Numbered from the stretch's first letter, positions 9,603 through 18,749 are shown. The stretch is DNA of 64,000 nt from Acinetobacter defluvii (GCF_001704615.3 NZ_CP029397.2:1798001-1862000), one strand, 5' to 3'. Notes: generated from the sequence alone by a model not told the origin. Numbers and translations: made by a program.

Positions 9603-9612
9603 GAGTATTCTC

Positions 9613-9975
9613 ATGCCAGTACAAGCAATCCAAGACAATTATCAATTTGAAGCTCTTGATCAACAAAAAAATTATGGCGATAACATGCTGTTATTTATTG
9701 GTTGGGATCACCATACCCTTTTTTGTTCAGCGCATGCTTTTGTGGTGTCACCACAACAAACTTTGCAAGAATTGATTGACCAACAAATCGCTGGGGGATT
9801 CAGCCAACATCCTGAATTTGCAGAAATCGATTGGTCAACTGTGCAATTTACCTTAAACCGTGAAGCACTGAATGCTGATTTTTCTAAAACATTGGCAGAA
9901 CAAGGCTTCGATCATAAATCTCTTTTACGCTTTGTCACGCCGAATTTAACGGGTTACAAAGGCAGTCATGTTTAA
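9613..9975 (+). CDS. mphO: Phenol hydroxylase oxygenase gamma subunit (DmpO type)
   Basis: The gamma subunit completes the (alpha-beta-gamma)2 oxygenase. From ATG 9613 the protein is 120 residues, the normal DmpO length, beginning MPVQAIQDNYQFEAL; AGGAG lies seven bases upstream. The reading frame is open further up to 9544, but that extension is not family-like and covers the short frame after mphN. mphP starts 12 bases after the stop. Confidence 0.93.
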   Translation: MPVQAIQDNYQFEALDQQKNYGDNMLLFIGWDHHTLFCSAHAFVVSPQQTLQELIDQQIAGGFSQHPEFAEIDWSTVQFTLNREALNADFSKTLAEQGFDHKSLLRFVTPNLTGYKGSHV

Positions 9976-9987
9976 GGGAGTACGCGG

Positions 9988-11049
9988 ATGAGTTATCAAG
10001 TTACCATTGAACCAATCGGTACCACGATTGAAGTCGAAGAAGATCAAACCATCCTTGATGCAGCTTTGCGTCAAGGGGTTTGGCTCCCTTTCGCTTGCGG
10101 ACATGGCACATGTGGTACGTGTAAAGTACAAGTGACTGATGGTTTTTACGATGTTGGTGAAGCTTCTCCTTTTGCACTGATGGACATTGAACGTGAAGAA
10201 AATAAAGTTTTAGCCTGTTGCTGTAAACCTGAATCTGACATGGTTATTGAAGCGGATATCGATGAGGATGAAGACTTCTTAGGCTATTTGGTTGAAGATT
10301 ACCAAGCTAAAGTCATTGAAATTAAAGACCTGTCACCAACCATCAAAGGCATTCGACTTCAAATTGATCGTGCGATGCAATTCCAAGCGGGTCAATATGT
10401 AAATATCCAATTGCCGAATATTGAAGGTACACGTGCATTTTCAATCGCCAATTCACCCAATGAAGAAGGCGTAATCGAGCTGCATATCCGTAAAGTCGAA
10501 GGCGGTGCAGCCACGACTTATGTACATGAAACTCTGAAGCAAGGCGATGAACTGAATATTTCAGGCCCTTATGGACAATTCTTTGTGCGTAAGTCTGATG
10601 ATCGTGGCGTGATTTTTATCGCAGGCGGTTCTGGTTTATCAAGCCCACAATCGATGATTTTAGATTTACTTGAAGCGGGTGAAACAAGGAATATTTATTT
10701 ATTCCAAGGTGCACGTGATGTTTCAGAGCTGTATAACCGTGAAATTTTTGAAAATCTGGTTAAAGAGCATGCAAACTTTCACTACATTCCTGCATTGAAT
10801 GCGCCTAAGACAGAAGATGCTTGGACGGGTTTCACAGGTTTTGTACATGAAGCGGTTGCTAATCATTTTGAGAACAAATGCAGTGGGCATAAAGCCTATC
10901 TATGTGGTCCTCCACCAATGATTGATGCAGCCATTTCAACACTGATGCAAAGCCGTTTATTTGAAAAAGACATTCATACCGAACGCTTCTTGAGTGCGGC
11001 AGATGGTGCAAATGGACAGTCTCGTTCAGCGTTGTTTAAGCATATCTAA
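9988..11049 (+). CDS. mphP: Phenol hydroxylase reductase (DmpP type)
   Basis: NADH-dependent reductase that feeds electrons to the diiron oxygenase. An N-terminal plant-type 2Fe-2S ferredoxin domain has Cys37, Cys42, Cys45 and Cys77. It is followed by an FAD-binding domain (RAFSIANSP segment) and an NAD-binding domain (IFIAGGSGLSSPQSM and the C-terminal LCGPPPMID). The length of 353 is typical. The ATG at 9988 has a GGGAG ribosome site. It is the last recognisable gene of the operon; no mphX-like gene or catechol dioxygenase follows. Confidence 0.96.
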   Translation: MSYQVTIEPIGTTIEVEEDQTILDAALRQGVWLPFACGHGTCGTCKVQVTDGFYDVGEASPFALMDIEREENKVLACCCKPESDMVIEADIDEDEDFLGYLVEDYQAKVIEIKDLSPTIKGIRLQIDRAMQFQAGQYVNIQLPNIEGTRAFSIANSPNEEGVIELHIRKVEGGAATTYVHETLKQGDELNISGPYGQFFVRKSDDRGVIFIAGGSGLSSPQSMILDLLEAGETRNIYLFQGARDVSELYNREIFENLVKEHANFHYIPALNAPKTEDAWTGFTGFVHEAVANHFENKCSGHKAYLCGPPPMIDAAISTLMQSRLFEKDIHTERFLSAADGANGQSRSALFKHI

Positions 11050-11074
11050 GTTTTTTATTTTTTATCAAATGAAA

Positions 11075-11098
11075 GCGAAGTTTCACATGAAGCTTCGC
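11075..11098 (+). terminator. Weak terminator-like hairpin after mphP
   Basis: GCGAAG / CTTCGC stem with a 12-base loop, 26 bases past the mphP stop, followed by GATTATTTTCC. A short stem and broken T-run make it a weak candidate for the end of the phenol operon. Confidence 0.4.
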
Positions 11099-11134
11099 GA
11101 TTATTTTCCGTGACATTCACAAGTTAAAATGGAT

Positions 11135-11899
11135 TTATTGACAATTTTTATGCTCTACAAAACCAACTATCGGACCTAAATTAAACCGATGATCACTCCG
11201 CCCTGCTTGTGGAATATAGGCACTCGACACTGAGCCATCCAAATACAGCGCCTGATCGATTTTTAAGTCTTGTTTAAAGATTTGTGCAAAATCATAAAAA
11301 TTGATCCGTTCACGGCTAATCACAAAGTAAAGCTGATTATTTTTAATACCTACCCCATTCCTAATTTTTAAAGAATCAGACCGAGGTAAAAATTGGCTGT
11401 TAATTTTGCCATCAATGACCAGCATCGGTCCGGATTGTGTTGCATATTCAGCTTGAAAAGCTGACTGTGCATAGTTTTGTGTGGTTTGAATGGTTGCCCG
11501 TTTTTTATTCCAGGCTAAAACACCATTCGGTTGCATTAAGAAATTACCAAAGCCTTTGGTTTGCATATTGAGTTTAGAGAATTGTTTCGATTTTTCAATG
11601 TATAAGCCCACTGGAGAATAGTCTGCATGGTACATTCCAGCATTCATTGCAAAACTTAAAAACTGACATATGGGTAAATCTTTTGCGATAGCTTTGATTT
11701 TGTTATAAGGTTGTTGCTTGGCATTATTTAAAAATAATTGAAGCTGATCCAACTGTTGAATATGCACCACATCTGCAATAATTTTTTGATTTTTTTCGAT
11801 TTTAATATATTCAGTTGTTGCCTGAACATTTGCAGTAGAAAGTGCAAATAGCGAAAAAACACCCAATACACCACGTTCAGCCTTATTTAAAATTTTCAT
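11135..11899 (-). CDS. Exported phosphodiester glycosidase-like protein (DUF2233)
   Basis: The fold is that of the NAGPA/YigE domain, which in characterised members cleaves sugar phosphodiesters. Family marks visible: SGPMLVIDGKI in the middle, RNGVGI, and the C-terminal LDGSVSSAY with the conserved LDGG-like turn. The N-terminus looks like a signal peptide (basic start, hydrophobic FSLFALSTANVQA), so a periplasmic location is likely. The start is uncertain: ATG 11899 gives the cleanest signal peptide, and ATG 11923 is also possible. It converges on the end of the phenol operon but shares no obvious function with it. The physiological substrate is unknown. Confidence 0.8.
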   Translation of the reverse strand: MKILNKAERGVLGVFSLFALSTANVQATTEYIKIEKNQKIIADVVHIQQLDQLQLFLNNAKQQPYNKIKAIAKDLPICQFLSFAMNAGMYHADYSPVGLYIEKSKQFSKLNMQTKGFGNFLMQPNGVLAWNKKRATIQTTQNYAQSAFQAEYATQSGPMLVIDGKINSQFLPRSDSLKIRNGVGIKNNQLYFVISRERINFYDFAQIFKQDLKIDQALYLDGSVSSAYIPQAGRSDHRFNLGPIVGFVEHKNCQ

Positions 11900-12087
11900 T
11901 TTTAAACCATTGTTTATTTCCATCAATCATACTGATAAAAATTATGCATGAGTAGAATTCAAATGTTGATTTATAAATCTTTACTTAATTGTTTAGTTTA
12001 CCTCTACATTTTTATTGGATCTTGACTATAATGTCATTCATCTTTATAAAATACAGCTGTATATTTTTTATTAGAACAAAGGGAAAT

Positions 12088-12624
12088 ATGCAAACAAAAC
12101 GTTTTGTTCGGTATCCAATCGGAGCACATCTGATTGTAAAAAATTTAGGTTATAGTCATCATGGTATTTATGCAGGTAAAGGTCGAGTAATTCATTACTC
12201 TGGTTTTGCCCATTTCTTTAAAAAACAACCCATTGAAATTACAACGTTAGATAAATTTGCACGAAATCGTAAAATAATGATTCGCTCATATGATCAACCT
12301 AAATTCAAAGGTCGTCATATTGTTCGTCGTATGCGTAGTCGTATGCATGAAAATAATTATCATTTAATTGTCAATAATTGCGAACATTTATGTACTTGGG
12401 CAATTACAGGCATTGAAAGCAGCCCGCAAGTCGTCAAAATGATGCATCGCCTTACCACCATTGGTTATGTGAGTTCAATCATGACGTACATGAATGGTTT
12501 GTTTATTACCCTTGCAACCACTTGTTTTGCATTGGTCTTATATATAAAAATGAAACTTCGTGAACGGGCAAAAATGGATTTAACCACCTATTTGTCTTTG
12601 CGAGAGCAACATTCTAAAAAATAA
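12088..12624 (+). CDS. LRAT-domain (NlpC/P60-like) acyltransferase-type membrane protein
   Basis: Belongs to the lecithin:retinol acyltransferase-like superfamily of circularly permuted papain-like enzymes. The signature is clear: YPIGAHLIV then HHGIYAG (catalytic His in the first block) and NNCEHLCTWAITG (catalytic Cys in NCEH). A hydrophobic segment near residues 135-160 (LFITLATTCFALVLYI) would anchor the C-terminus in the membrane. ATG 12088, with GGGA upstream, is chosen over the longer frame from 11989, whose extra residues match nothing in the family. The bacterial substrate is unknown; lipid or thioester acyl transfer is the likely chemistry. Confidence 0.82.
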   Translation: MQTKRFVRYPIGAHLIVKNLGYSHHGIYAGKGRVIHYSGFAHFFKKQPIEITTLDKFARNRKIMIRSYDQPKFKGRHIVRRMRSRMHENNYHLIVNNCEHLCTWAITGIESSPQVVKMMHRLTTIGYVSSIMTYMNGLFITLATTCFALVLYIKMKLRERAKMDLTTYLSLREQHSKK

Positions 12625-12862
12625 TATTGAATAACTTTAAGATGATTTTTTAGGCTAAAGTAAAAGTACATTACGATAGTCAATTAAAATCATTGATCAT
12701 AATAGTTCAGTACAATTCCTTATAACTGATAAGTTAAAAATCGACAGGCTGTAAATTTCATGCTAATCAAGTCTATCAAAAATATCTAAATAAAATATAT
12801 TTTCAATAATTTATAACAATGACGTAGTCTTTAAAGTACTTTTTAAAACATCACCACAATAT

Positions 12863-12892
12863 AAAAAGCCCTATCCAAAGATAGGGCTTTTT
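12863..12892 (-). terminator. Intrinsic terminator of glnS
   Basis: Perfect 13-bp stem AAAAAGCCCTATC / GATAGGGCTTTTT with a 4-base loop, 10 bases past the glnS stop. Strong on the minus strand and usable in both directions. Confidence 0.9.
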
Positions 12893-12901
12893 CGATAGCA
12901 A

Positions 12902-14623
12902 TTATTTCCCAGGTTTAAAACTGTCTTTTAAATCTAAAATACGGTTAAATACTGGTTTTTCGCCAGTATGATCGTATTGATCAGCAACAAAATACCCTTC
13001 ACGTTCAAATTGGAAGCGATCTTCAGGTTGTGCCTGTGCTAAAGCTGGCTCAATCACGGCTTGTAAAACTTTTAAAGAGTCTGGATTTAAATGTTTCAAG
13101 AAGTCATCATCTACATCAGGTGCAGCTTCTGTGAATAAACGGTCATAAACACGTACTTCCGCAGCAATACCTTTGCTTGCAGAAACCCAGTGGATCACCC
13201 CTTTCACTTTACGCCCTTCTGGATTTTTACCCAAAGTTTCAGGGTCAATCGAACATTTTAGTTCAACAACTTCACCATTTGCATCTTTAATCACTTCGTC
13301 ACATTTGATTACATAGGCATGACGTAAACGAACTTCACCATTTGGAACTAAGCGTTTAAAACCTTTTGGCGGTACTTCTTCAAAGTCTTTACGATCAATA
13401 TAAATCTCAGACGTCAAAGGAATCACTCGATCCCCCATATCAACATTTGGATGACGTGCGTGGCTTAAATCCATATCTTCAGGCAGATTGGTTAATGTCA
13501 CTTTTAATGGATTCAGGACCGCCATACCGCGTGCTGCGGTGTTTTCAAGTGACTGACGAATACAAAACTCAAGCATTGCCACATCGACGATACCATCAGT
13601 TTTAGATACACCGACACGTTTACAGAAATCACGTAAACCTTCAGGCGTAAATCCACGACGGCGCATTCCCACCACTGTAGGCATACGAGGGTCATCCCAA
13701 CCATTAACATAATTACCTTCAACCAACTTACGCAACTTACGTTTAGAGGTAATGGTATAATCAATATTTAAACGGCTAGACTCATATTGACGAGGCACAG
13801 CAGGAGATTTAACTTTTTCAACAACCCAATCGTAAAATGGACGATGATCTTGAAATTCTAATGTACATAATGAATGGGTAATGCCTTCAATTGCGTCAGA
13901 CAATGGATGTGCATAATCATACATTGGATACATTTTCCATTTATCACCTGTTTGGTGATGCTCAGAATGTAATACACGATATAAAATTGGATCACGCATA
14001 TGTACGTTTGGCGACGCCATATCAATTTTAGCACGGAGTACAGCTTCACCTTCAGCAAACTCACCATTGTTCATTTTTTCAAAACGCGCAAGGTTGTCTT
14101 CAATACTGGTTTCACGATAAGGTGAGTTTTTGCCAGGTTCAACAAAATTACCACGATTCAGTTTAATTTCTTCAGGTGTTTGTAAGTCGACATAGGCATC
14201 ACCTTGTTTGATCAATTGTATCGCCCATGTATGCAATTGATCAAAATAACTAGATGCATAACGTGGTTGTCCTTCCCATTCAAAACCTAACCATTTCACA
14301 TCATTGGCAATACCATCTACATACTCTTGCTCTTCAGCATCTGGGTTTGTATCGTCAAAACGGAGGTTACATAAACCATCAAACTCTTGGGCTATACCAA
14401 AATTCAAACAAATCGCTTTAACATGACCAATATGCAAGTAACCATTTGGCTCAGGAGGGAAACGTGTTACTACAGTTTTTGTACGTCCTGCTTCTAAATC
14501 GTCAGTAATGACTTGACGCACAAAGTCTAAGCCCGCCTGTTGTTCTTGCTGCACAGCATCGACAGGAGTAGTACTGGTTGTCGGGGTCTTCGGCAGTTCT
14601 GAAACAACATCATTTGGCTTCAT
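12902..14623 (-). CDS. glnS: Glutaminyl-tRNA synthetase
   Basis: Class I aminoacyl-tRNA synthetase charging tRNA-Gln in the cytoplasm. The HIGH signature appears in [16 protein letters not shown] near residue 66, and the KMSKS-equivalent is TSKRKLRKL. The C-terminal anticodon-binding beta-barrels are intact (for example [12 protein letters not shown]). The 573 residues include an N-terminal extension of about 25 low-complexity residues relative to E. coli. The start is ATG 14623. The gene is divergent from ppiB, a common arrangement in this lineage. Confidence 0.97.
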   Translation of the reverse strand: MKPNDVVSELPKTPTTSTTPVDAVQQEQQAGLDFVRQVITDDLEAGRTKTVVTRFPPEPNGYLHIGHVKAICLNFGIAQEFDGLCNLRFDDTNPDAEEQEYVDGIANDVKWLGFEWEGQPRYASSYFDQLHTWAIQLIKQGDAYVDLQTPEEIKLNRGNFVEPGKNSPYRETSIEDNLARFEKMNNGEFAEGEAVLRAKIDMASPNVHMRDPILYRVLHSEHHQTGDKWKMYPMYDYAHPLSDAIEGITHSLCTLEFQDHRPFYDWVVEKVKSPAVPRQYESSRLNIDYTITSKRKLRKLVEGNYVNGWDDPRMPTVVGMRRRGFTPEGLRDFCKRVGVSKTDGIVDVAMLEFCIRQSLENTAARGMAVLNPLKVTLTNLPEDMDLSHARHPNVDMGDRVIPLTSEIYIDRKDFEEVPPKGFKRLVPNGEVRLRHAYVIKCDEVIKDANGEVVELKCSIDPETLGKNPEGRKVKGVIHWVSASKGIAAEVRVYDRLFTEAAPDVDDDFLKHLNPDSLKVLQAVIEPALAQAQPEDRFQFEREGYFVADQYDHTGEKPVFNRILDLKDSFKPGK

Positions 14624-14789
14624 AGTTGATAAATCACTTCTAAAAGTTAAAATAGGATCAATAAAAACGTTTTTCTGAAAATATTAACAAAGAAAATCAC
14701 GTTTTTGCTTGCTATGTAGTTTACAGTTTGCTTATGCTTCTCTCAACCAAAAACCCATGACATTTTTGTCATGATTAGGAGATTATAGA

Positions 14790-15299
14790 ATGAGTTTTCC
14801 TCAAGTCGAATTAAACACCAACAAAGGACGCATTGTTCTTGAACTTAACTCTGAAAAAGCACCGAAAACTGTTGCTAATTTCTTAGACTATGTTCGTGAT
14901 GGTTTTTATGATGGCGTAATCTTCCACCGTGTTATTGATGGCTTCATGATTCAAGGCGGCGGTATGGATGAAAACTTTAAAGAAAAAGCGACTCGCGATT
15001 CGATTGAAAATGAAGCTGATAACGGTTTGAGCAATGACGAAGGTACGATTGCAATGGCGCGTACTCAAGCGCCTCACTCAGCGTCTGCACAATTCTTCAT
15101 TAACGTAAAAAACAACGCTTTCCTTAATCATACAGGCAAAACTGCACAAGGTTGGGGTTATGCTGTGTTTGGTAAAGTGGTTGAAGGCATGGACGTTGTA
15201 AATGCAATTAAAGGCGTTCGTACTGGTAATCGTGGTTATCACGCTGATGTTCCATTAGAAAATGTTGTGATTGAATCTGCAAAAATTATTTCCGAATAA
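14790..15299 (+). CDS. ppiB: Peptidyl-prolyl cis-trans isomerase B (cyclophilin)
   Basis: Cyclophilin that accelerates proline isomerisation during folding. The core motifs [32 protein letters not shown] and the [15 protein letters not shown] block include the catalytic arginine (FHRV) and the conserved QFFI. No signal peptide, so cytoplasmic. The length of 169 is typical of PpiB. ATG 14790 follows AGGAG. lpxH is next on the same strand, separated by a hairpin. Confidence 0.96.
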   Translation: MSFPQVELNTNKGRIVLELNSEKAPKTVANFLDYVRDGFYDGVIFHRVIDGFMIQGGGMDENFKEKATRDSIENEADNGLSNDEGTIAMARTQAPHSASAQFFINVKNNAFLNHTGKTAQGWGYAVFGKVVEGMDVVNAIKGVRTGNRGYHADVPLENVVIESAKIISE

Positions 15300-15343
15300 G
15301 AATTCCTCCTGAGTAGTATTTTGCTACGCAAGTGCCTTTATAA

Positions 15344-15387
15344 AAGAAAGAAGTTTCCGCGTTCTGAACGATGGAAAGTTCTTTCTT
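15344..15387 (+). terminator. Long hairpin between ppiB and lpxH
   Basis: Fifteen-base arms AAGAAAGAAGTTTCC / GGAAAGTTCTTTCTT with one mismatch and a 14-base loop that itself contains GTTC/GAAC. It begins 45 bases past ppiB. There is no long T-run after the right arm, so it may attenuate rather than fully stop transcription into lpxH. Confidence 0.6.
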
Positions 15388-15428
15388 ATCAAAGAGGGAT
15401 TTAGAGAGATTACCAAAAGGAAAGCTAA

Positions 15429-16145
15429 GTGACCTACTTGTTTATCGCTGATTTACATTTGTCACCTGAACACCCTCGACTTATTCGAGGGTTTTTAGAT
15501 TTATTACAACACTATCAAAATAAAAACACGCAACTATATATTTTAGGTGATTGGTTCAATGTTTGGATTGGTGATGACTACTCTGCTCCTTGGCTAGATG
15601 AGATTATTGAGCATTTACAACGATTCACTCAAGCTGGTAACCAAATCTACTTTCAAGTGGGTAATCGAGATTTTGCTTTAGGTCAAAAGTTTCTTGATCA
15701 ATTTCATGCTAAATTACTACCCGATGAATACATTTTAAAAATTGCCAATCAAACATTCAGACTTGAACACGGTGATGCGTTATGCACTGATGATATCGCT
15801 TATCAACGTTTTAAAAAGATCATTCGTCACCCAATCATACTTACTATTTTAAAAAGCACACCTTTAAGTTTTAGGCAAAAACTGGCAAATGGCTTTCGAA
15901 AAAAAAGCAGAGAAGCTCAACAATTTAAATCCTATAATATTATGGATGTAAATCAATCTGCAGTAGAAAATGCTTTAAATGATGTCAATGTACTCATTCA
16001 TGGACATACACATCGACCTGATATTCATGATGTGAATAACAAAACGAGAATAGTATTAGGTGATTGGCGAGCAAATCAGGCACAAATTTTAGAAATTGGT
16101 CCAACCAAAAACCTAACACTCCAATTAAAAAGTTGGACATATTAA
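15429..16145 (+). CDS. lpxH: UDP-2,3-diacylglucosamine diphosphatase
   Basis: Hydrolyses UDP-2,3-diacylglucosamine to lipid X at the inner face of the inner membrane, the fourth step of lipid A synthesis. The calcineurin-like metal motifs are all visible: ADLHLS, GDWFNVWIGDD, GNRDF, LEHGD and HGHTHRPD. The length of 238 is normal. The start is GTG 15429, preceded by AAAGGAAAGC; no upstream ATG fits. lpxB, the next enzyme in the pathway, is also in this window at about 33.5 kb. Confidence 0.96.
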   Translation: MTYLFIADLHLSPEHPRLIRGFLDLLQHYQNKNTQLYILGDWFNVWIGDDYSAPWLDEIIEHLQRFTQAGNQIYFQVGNRDFALGQKFLDQFHAKLLPDEYILKIANQTFRLEHGDALCTDDIAYQRFKKIIRHPIILTILKSTPLSFRQKLANGFRKKSREAQQFKSYNIMDVNQSAVENALNDVNVLIHGHTHRPDIHDVNNKTRIVLGDWRANQAQILEIGPTKNLTLQLKSWTY

Positions 16146-16306
16146 AAAATAGCGCTAAATGAGGTATTTTGTTCAACTTATATTTGAAAATATTTATATT
16201 TTGAGTAACCACTTGTAGTGGGATAAATAGCTAAAACTGATGAGCTAAAGAAACTTTATTAAATACTCATCAGATCACACTAACTATAACGTGTAGCTCT
16301 AAGACA

Positions 16307-16864
16307 TTATTTTTTATTGATATCTTTTAGTTCGATTTGCTTACGTTCTGGTTCAACTTCACGAGCTTCCCCATCAATAACTGAAGAGTCTTGAAATGGA
16401 CTACCTTGTTGATTTTGCATTTGACGCATTAGGTCAGCAAATGGATTTTGTGCGTTATCTCCCATATTTCCCATCATGCCACCCATCATCTTTTCCATCA
16501 TCGCCTGTTGACGCTTCATCATAGTTTTCATCATTGCATTTTTAAAAGCTTGTTGCACAGGAGGGATTAAAATTAAAACAGCCAATATATCGGTAATTAA
16601 CCCTGGAATAATCAATAAAATACCCGCTAGAATTTTAGGTAAATTATTAGCGAGTTGCGGGTCTGTATTCATTTGCCCCATTTGCATTTGCTGCATTTGT
16701 GGCATCAAACCTGTTGCATTGGCACGTACAAGATTCAAACCAATAAAAAAGGCGATCACGAACCAAAAAAACACATACCACATACTTCCGACTAGATCAC
16801 CTACCCCAATCCAGACAAAAATTTCTAAGACTAAACCAACCAATACAACCAGAGCTAATTTCAT
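16307..16864 (-). CDS. fxsA: FxsA-family inner-membrane protein with Met-rich tail
   Basis: FxsA is a small inner-membrane protein whose overproduction in E. coli suppresses F-mediated exclusion of phage T7; its cellular role is unclear. The first 105 residues hold the family core of membrane segments, including ILLIIPGLITDILAVLILIPP. The rest is unusual: methionine- and glutamine-rich stretches flank the last membrane segment (PQMQQMQMGQM before it, KNAMMKTMMKRQQAMMEKMMGGMM after). The C-terminus is soluble and charged. The start is ATG 16864. The family assignment is reasonable; the role of the Met-rich regions is unknown. Confidence 0.82.
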   Translation of the reverse strand: MKLALVVLVGLVLEIFVWIGVGDLVGSMWYVFFWFVIAFFIGLNLVRANATGLMPQMQQMQMGQMNTDPQLANNLPKILAGILLIIPGLITDILAVLILIPPVQQAFKNAMMKTMMKRQQAMMEKMMGGMMGNMGDNAQNPFADLMRQMQNQQGSPFQDSSVIDGEAREVEPERKQIELKDINKK

Positions 16865-17372
16865 GAAAATTTATCTATTCTCAACTTAAATAAAAAAGGC
16901 ATACAATTTTTTGCATACTTGAAAGTTTTATATGGGCATTTCAACATTTTTAAAGTGTTGGCGAGCAAAATTTAAGAAAATATCACTCCCATATATCCAA
17001 TATATAAAAATAACAAGCTTTGACAAGGGTGAGTATCGTTAGCACCCCTTATTTTTCTATCCTTAAATTATAATTCTAATGGTTACAAAAAGTGGGGGCT
17101 TTTAACAACACCTTAAGTACTTTTATTCTCAGGATTCAAGTCAGTTTCTAAAACTGTTACATTCAAGTTAAAATAAATACCTAACAACAAGAATAAAGCA
17201 ATGAATATTTGCTTAGGCTATTTTGTCTTCTAATTTATTTTTATGCAAAATAATAGTGAATCTATTTGGCTTTTAGGCTATAACTAAGGAAAGAGCATTT
17301 ACTTTGATATATCAATAATTTTATTAAATTTAATTTTTTAAACTATTTTAATGCTTTAGGAGGTAAATAATT
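16865..17372. other. 508-bp intergenic region upstream of the uspA pair
   Basis: Very AT-rich, with no reading frame longer than about 13 codons on the plus strand. It holds an imperfect hairpin AAGGGTG / CACCCCTT (about 17025-17050) followed by ATTTTTCT, a possible terminator, and a consensus AGGAGG ribosome site (17358-17363) belonging to the first Usp gene. I see no recognisable operator. Confidence 0.4.
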
Positions 17373-17819
17373 ATGTCATATGAACATATCCTTGTCCCTG
17401 TCGACGAATCCCCTATTTCTTATGCTGCCTTAAAACATGCCGAAGAGTTAGCTTTAAGCAATAAATCAAAAGTGACCGTAGTGAGTGTGCTTGCGGTTGA
17501 TCCTATGTTTGGTGTTGATTTTTATCAAGTTGCACCCTCTATTACTGAGTACGTTTTAGCTGCAGAAAAAAACGCCCAAGCACGATTAAATGATATTAAA
17601 ACCACTTTAAATGCTCATGGCGTCACTGACGTAACAACCAAAATTGTCAGAGAGGTTTCACCAGCAACAGGTATCTTAAATACTTTAAATGAAATTGATG
17701 CGGATTTAATTGTCATGGGGTCACATGGTCGCAAAGGTTTAAAGAAATTTGTACTAGGTAGCGTTGCACAAGAAGTCCTCGGGGAAAGTTTTGTACCCGT
17801 TTTGATCGTAAAGCAGTAG
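17373..17819 (+). CDS. Universal stress protein, UspA family (first of a tandem pair)
   Basis: Single-domain Usp fold, 148 residues. It begins HILVPVDESPISYAAL and carries the nucleotide-binding glycine loop GSHGRKGLKKFVLGSVAQEVL (the G-2x-G-9x-G-S/T pattern of ATP-binding Usps). Usps accumulate under starvation and other stress; the exact role of each paralogue is usually unknown. A perfect AGGAGG lies nine bases before ATG 17373, so strong translation is expected. The second copy starts about 165 bases downstream. Confidence 0.92.
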   Translation: MSYEHILVPVDESPISYAALKHAEELALSNKSKVTVVSVLAVDPMFGVDFYQVAPSITEYVLAAEKNAQARLNDIKTTLNAHGVTDVTTKIVREVSPATGILNTLNEIDADLIVMGSHGRKGLKKFVLGSVAQEVLGESFVPVLIVKQ

Positions 17820-17984
17820 TACAAGGTTTCTCTTTAATTTTTATATTTATGATTCACATCACATTAACATTAAGTTATTTTTAGAAAATGTAAACACAAC
17901 ATTGGCGATCATTAATTTATATGTTACTTATTGTTTAGATTCATTCTTTCCTATGACAAAGACACAACGACAATGGAGAACAAA

Positions 17985-18428
17985 ATGGCTTATCAACATA
18001 TCTTAGTCCCTGTAGATGGCTCTGAAATTTCTTATGCTGCGTCAAAACAAGCTATTGCTATTGCAAAAGCATTTAATTGCCAAATTACAGCAATTTGCTT
18101 AGTTGCTGAAGACCCATTTTCAGGTGCAGACTTTTATTACAATGCATCCATGATGAAAGAATATCTAGAAGAAGCACAAAAAAACGCACTCAAAGCATTA
18201 GATCAAGTGAAACAATTTGCAGCTACTGAAGGCGTCACAGTGAATACCGAAGTGGTGAAAGGTTATGTCACTGCGGAAACTATCATTGAGACTGCTGAAA
18301 AGCAAAATGTTGATTTAATTGTCATGGGGTCACATGGTCGTAAAGGTTTTAAAAAGTTTTTCTTGGGAAGTTTTGCACAAGATGTTTTAAATCAAACTAC
18401 CCTGCCTGTATTGATTGTAAAAGAATAA
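17985..18428 (+). CDS. Universal stress protein, UspA family (second of a tandem pair)
   Basis: Another single-domain Usp of 147 residues, starting MAYQHILVPVDGSEISYAA and containing GSHGRKGFKKFFLGSFAQDVL. The start is taken at ATG 17985, which has GGAG six bases upstream; in-frame ATG 17973 and an open frame to 17931 are less likely. The protein is only moderately similar to its neighbour overall, but the DNA of the glycine-loop region is identical over 29 bases. A strong terminator follows. Confidence 0.92.
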   Translation: MAYQHILVPVDGSEISYAASKQAIAIAKAFNCQITAICLVAEDPFSGADFYYNASMMKEYLEEAQKNALKALDQVKQFAATEGVTVNTEVVKGYVTAETIIETAEKQNVDLIVMGSHGRKGFKKFFLGSFAQDVLNQTTLPVLIVKE

Positions 18429-18446
18429 TAAATGGTTTGATTCATT

Positions 18447-18476
18447 AAGAAAGCCTGCATATATGCAGGCTTTCTT
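18447..18476 (+). terminator. Intrinsic terminator after the uspA pair
   Basis: Perfect 14-bp stem AAGAAAGCCTGCAT / ATGCAGGCTTTCTT with a 2-base loop, then TTAT. It is 19 bases past the second Usp stop. Confidence 0.92.
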
Positions 18477-18515
18477 TTATTTAAACAATTGATAAAAGAT
18501 TTTTAGATTTGAGAG

Positions 18516-18749
18516 TTAATTAATGGCAATCACTTTAACTAAAATCGTTTGTGACTCTTCAAAATCATCAAAAATTTGCTTACGGCTCAGTTCTTTTGAC
18601 TTCACTTTAAAATCATGATTTTGATACTGAATAACATTAGGAATCTCATCAAAATACTGACTTCCAGCTTCTAGATTTTCTTCAAATAATGGTGTGCCTA
18701 ATTGATAGTCTTTACTTTTCAAAACCACGTATTTTACAGTCGTTTTCAT
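18516..18749 (-). CDS. Small protein of unknown function (77 aa)
   Basis: I do not recognise this family. It is a soluble, charged 77-residue protein starting MKTTVKYVVLKSKDYQLGTP, with no signal peptide or membrane segment and no cysteine. AGGAAG lies eight bases upstream of ATG 18749, and it follows a terminator on the other strand, so it has its own transcription unit. The good ribosome site and clean coding character suggest it is real. Confidence 0.65.
   Translation of the reverse strand: MKTTVKYVVLKSKDYQLGTPLFEENLEAGSQYFDEIPNVIQYQNHDFKVKSKELSRKQIFDDFEESQTILVKVIAIN

Noticed and set aside
9544..9612. N-terminal extension of MphO from the longer frame
   Set aside because: The extra 23 residues do not resemble DmpO, and a good ribosome site sits before ATG 9613.
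16239..16275. CTGATGAG / CTCATCAG pair after lpxH as a terminator
   Set aside because: The arms are about 20 bases apart and there is no T-run; chance symmetry is as likely.
17305..17318. TTGATATATCAA as an FNR/CRP-like operator upstream of the first Usp gene
   Set aside because: The spacer between half-sites is two bases; FNR needs four, so it is not a valid match.
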